NCBI GenBank assembly: GCA_037441565.1
Contig: JBBIRW010000003.1
Location: forward strand, 62,001 to 126,000
Direction of reading: 5' to 3'
Length of the DNA: 64,000 nucleotides
DNA from: JBBIRW01 sp037441565
GTDB taxonomy: Bacteria; Desulfobacterota; JBBIRW01
The position numbers and the translations under genes are program-made. Within the stretch, counting starts at the first letter, position 1. The number at the start of each line of letters is the position of its first letter. Below, one piece after another: positions 62,566-64,000 of this stretch. Below the pieces are notes generated by a model, which searched no databases, was not told the origin of the DNA, and saw nothing but the letters and a program-made list of their open reading frames with translations.

Positions 62566-62936
62566 GGTGAAGGTTTTTTACCGCCGGAGAGTGTCTGGAT
62601 TATTTTAATAAGCGCCTTTTTTTCTTGAGGGTTAAGTTTCATAATAAGTTTTTGAAGAGCAGCATCAAGCTCCTCTTCGGTATAATTCGCATATTCTTCA
62701 GCCACGTGAAAACCCATCTTTTCACTGACCCTTTCGCGGCCCACAAGTATCCAATCAATAGAAACATTCCCGAATTCAGCTATCTTTACAAGGACCTCAG
62801 GGGGTGGTATTCTCCCTCTCTCATACCTGCTCACATAGTTCTGTTTAATACCGAGGATTTCTGCAAACTGTTTCTGTGTAAGCCCTCCCCGGATCTTCCT
62901 TATCCTTTTTCCTACTTCAAATCTGTTTGATCTCAT
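62562..62936 (-). CDS. XRE-family transcriptional regulator
   Basis: A 124-residue DNA-binding protein. The Cro/CI-type helix-turn-helix spans about residues 8-62 (GLTQKQFAEILGIKQNYVSRYERG). A C-terminal charged helical part (about 78-115) could mediate dimerisation. ATG at 62936 is chosen over a TTG at 62948. It is divergent from a second XRE gene with about 100 bp of promoter sequence between. Target genes are unknown; autoregulation is likely for this family. No toxin or phage gene is adjacent. Confidence 0.88.
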   Translation of the reverse strand: MRSNRFEVGKRIRKIRGGLTQKQFAEILGIKQNYVSRYERGRIPPPEVLVKIAEFGNVSIDWILVGRERVSEKMGFHVAEEYANYTEEELDAALQKLIMKLNPQEKKALIKIIQTLSGGKKPSP

Positions 62937-62961
62937 ACCATATACCAATTTAGTATTTTTC

Positions 62962-62990
62962 TTGACAATTATACTTTATGTGTATATATA
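62962..62990 (+). promoter_or_regulatory. Promoter and possible operator between divergent XRE genes
   Basis: Plus strand: TTGACA (62962-62967), 17 bp spacer, TATATA (62985-62990). Minus strand: a perfect TATAAT at 62973-62968 falls inside this spacer and would serve the other XRE gene, though its -35 is poor. An inverted repeat TATAC-7-GTATA (62970-62986) overlaps both, a plausible repressor site. Confidence 0.68.
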
Positions 62991-63036
62991 TAACTCAAAG
63001 TGCTTGATTGTTAATTTATTTGCATTGGAGTATATC

Positions 63037-63255
63037 ATGGGTGCAAAACGTGTCAAGATTGAAATGATAAAAAAGAATATCACCCAGAAGGAGCTTGCAC
63101 AGAGACTTGGCATAAGTCTTCCCCATCTTAACTTAATCATTAATGGAAAGAGAAAAACACCATGGATTCAGCAGGCTATAGCAGAGATACTCGGTGTGAG
63201 CAGGGAGAAACTATTCAGTGAAGAAAACAATGAGAACCCTAACTCTCTGGTATAA
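63037..63255 (+). CDS. Small XRE-family transcriptional regulator
   Basis: A 72-residue protein consisting almost only of a Cro/CI-type helix-turn-helix (about residues 4-60: NITQKELAQRLGISLPHLN, then INGKRK). ATG at 63037 has GGAG 6 nt upstream; an in-frame TTG at 62962 lies within the -35 box and is not a start. It ends 3 bp from the convergent argJ. Together with the minus-strand XRE gene it could form a Cro/CI-like pair, but no phage genes accompany them. Confidence 0.87.
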   Translation: MGAKRVKIEMIKKNITQKELAQRLGISLPHLNLIINGKRKTPWIQQAIAEILGVSREKLFSEENNENPNSLV

Positions 63256-63258
63256 GGA

Positions 63259-64000
63259 TCAGGTGGTGTAATGGGCATTTATCATTACATATGCATCAGA
63301 GATGTCACATGTAAAATACTTATATTCATAAGGACCTTTTTTTATATTAAGCTCAACAATAATCTCCTTTTTATTTAATTCACCAATAAAATCTTCACCG
63401 GTTTGGAATCCTTCCTTGAGAATGGGAATACCATTGAGAGACAGAACAACCTTTTCTGGGTCAAATCTTACCCCCGCTGCTCCTGCTGCAGCGATTATCC
63501 TCCCCCAGTTTGGACTCTCACCAAAAAATGCAGTTTTTACAAGAATGGAATTCCCTATAGCCTCTGCAATCCTCCTCGCCTCTCCTTCACTTCTTCCCCC
63601 CTTTACATGAATTACTATAAACTTTGTTGCGCCCTCCCCATCCCTGACAATCATCCTCGAAAGATCATCACAGATCCTTTGCAAATTGTCTTCAAAAATC
63701 CCCTTTATACTGGCGTCAACCCTTATACCTGCTCCACCTCCTGCAAGCACCATCACTGTATCATTAGTGCTCATATCACCATCCACACTTATCCTGTTAA
63801 AGCTCCTTCTGACAATTTTTCTTAACATTCTTTGAAGCTCCTGGCATGATGCAGATGCGTCCGTTACAATAAAAGCAAGCATAGTTGCCATGTGGGGTCT
63901 TATCATTCCAGCACCCTTTGCAATCCCGAGGATATGAATATCACCATACCGTGTGGGGATGGTATAATTTGATAACTTCGGAAAGGTGTCCGTTGTCATA
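63259..64000 (-). CDS. argJ: Bifunctional glutamate N-acetyltransferase / amino-acid acetyltransferase (partial)
   Basis: Transfers acetyl from N-acetylornithine to glutamate in the cyclic arginine pathway. Only the C-terminal about 247 residues are inside the window; the N-terminus is cut by the right edge. The self-processing Thr is in HMATMLAF, where family members usually have N in place of H. MTTDTFPK, FNRISVDGDMSTNDT and FGESPNWGRI confirm the family. Confidence 0.95.
   Translation of the reverse strand, partial: MTTDTFPKLSNYTIPTRYGDIHILGIAKGAGMIRPHMATMLAFIVTDASASCQELQRMLRKIVRRSFNRISVDGDMSTNDTVMVLAGGGAGIRVDASIKGIFEDNLQRICDDLSRMIVRDGEGATKFIVIHVKGGRSEGEARRIAEAIGNSILVKTAFFGESPNWGRIIAAAGAAGVRFDPEKVVLSLNGIPILKEGFQTGEDFIGELNKKEIIVELNIKKGPYEYKYFTCDISDAYVMINAHYTT

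Noticed and set aside
62962..63036. N-terminal extension of the plus-strand XRE protein from a TTG at 62962
   Set aside because: The TTG is part of the -35 box, the 25 extra residues look like translated AT-rich promoter DNA, and a good ribosome site precedes the ATG at 63037.
62562..63255. Toxin-antitoxin or prophage remnant at the XRE pair
   Set aside because: Both genes encode only HTH regulators; no toxin, integrase, repeat or attachment site is visible nearby.
1..64000. CRISPR arrays, insertion sequences, tRNA or rRNA genes
   Set aside because: Reading both strands showed no regularly spaced repeats, transposase genes, terminal inverted repeats, tRNA cloverleaf motifs or rRNA segments.

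Overview
The window is a contiguous piece of the core chromosome of a Gram-negative bacterium. The outer membrane is implied by Kdo and lipopolysaccharide-transport genes (kdsA, kdsB, kdsC, kdsD, lptA, lptB, lptC, lptF, lptG). Arginine is written mostly as AGG/AGA and isoleucine often as ATA, proteins are rich in Lys and Glu, and several enzymes are of the compact or archaeal-like type (S-adenosylhomocysteine hydrolase, LeuC/LeuD, 200-residue EF-Ts, ThyX). This points to an anaerobic, probably thermophilic lineage. Gene order (kds-lpt-rpoN-hpf-PTS; ilvBNC-psd-pssA-leuA; rpsB-tsf-pyrH-frr) is what I associate with Desulfobacterota/deltaproteobacteria and relatives such as Nitrospirota. That placement is an inference, not a phylogeny. 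No transposon, phage, CRISPR array, tRNA or rRNA was seen.

Layout. 1-1156: partial B12-binding radical SAM protein on the minus strand, cut by the left edge. 1188-3659: dtd, a metallo-beta-lactamase-fold hydrolase, speE and speD. 3754-12274 (minus): prfA-prmC-murA followed by hisG-D-B-H-A-F-IE. 12356-14626: rho-rpmE-thyX, closed by a clear intrinsic terminator. 14943-22072: deoB, KtrB/KtrA potassium uptake, ribF, a small conserved protein, rluD, pgeF and a GAF protein with a degenerate GGDEF domain. 22192-24446 (plus): lptF-lptG. 24450-26898: metK-ahcY. 26984-40071 (minus): kdsB-pyrG-kdsA-kdsD-kdsC-lptC-lptA-lptB-rpoN-hpf-ptsN-hprK-rapZ-EIIA(Man)-HPr-EI. 40176-55087: argC, rpsI, rplM, truA, asd, leuB, leuD, leuC, leuA, pssA, psd, ilvC, ilvN, ilvB, ilvD and a YdcH/DUF465-like protein. 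55139-62428: tsaB, rseP, dxr, cdsA, uppS, frr, pyrH, tsf, rpsB. 62562-63255: two divergent XRE-type regulators. 63259-64000: argJ, cut by the right edge.

Almost everything lies on the minus strand; only dtd, lptF, lptG and one XRE gene are on the plus strand. Adjacent genes usually overlap by 4 bp or sit within 25 bp, so the window reads as a few very long operons. Near-consensus sigma-70 promoters were found by eye before rpsB, kdsB, metK, speD, the rho leader and the plus-strand XRE gene.

Themes: histidine, branched-chain amino acid and leucine biosynthesis; AdoMet production and use (metK, ahcY, speD, speE); envelope lipid synthesis (Kdo, LPS transport, undecaprenyl-PP, phosphatidylethanolamine, isoprenoid entry); translation; and a regulatory phosphotransferase system without sugar permease. 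The last of these has an unusually short HPr kinase and shares an operon with sigma-54, the ribosome hibernation factor and LPS genes. I found no convincingly new system. The observations most worth following are the catalytically degenerate GGDEF protein that keeps its I-site, the short HPr kinase with two EIIA proteins, the HisZ-dependent type of HisG without a nearby hisZ, and the divergent XRE pair.
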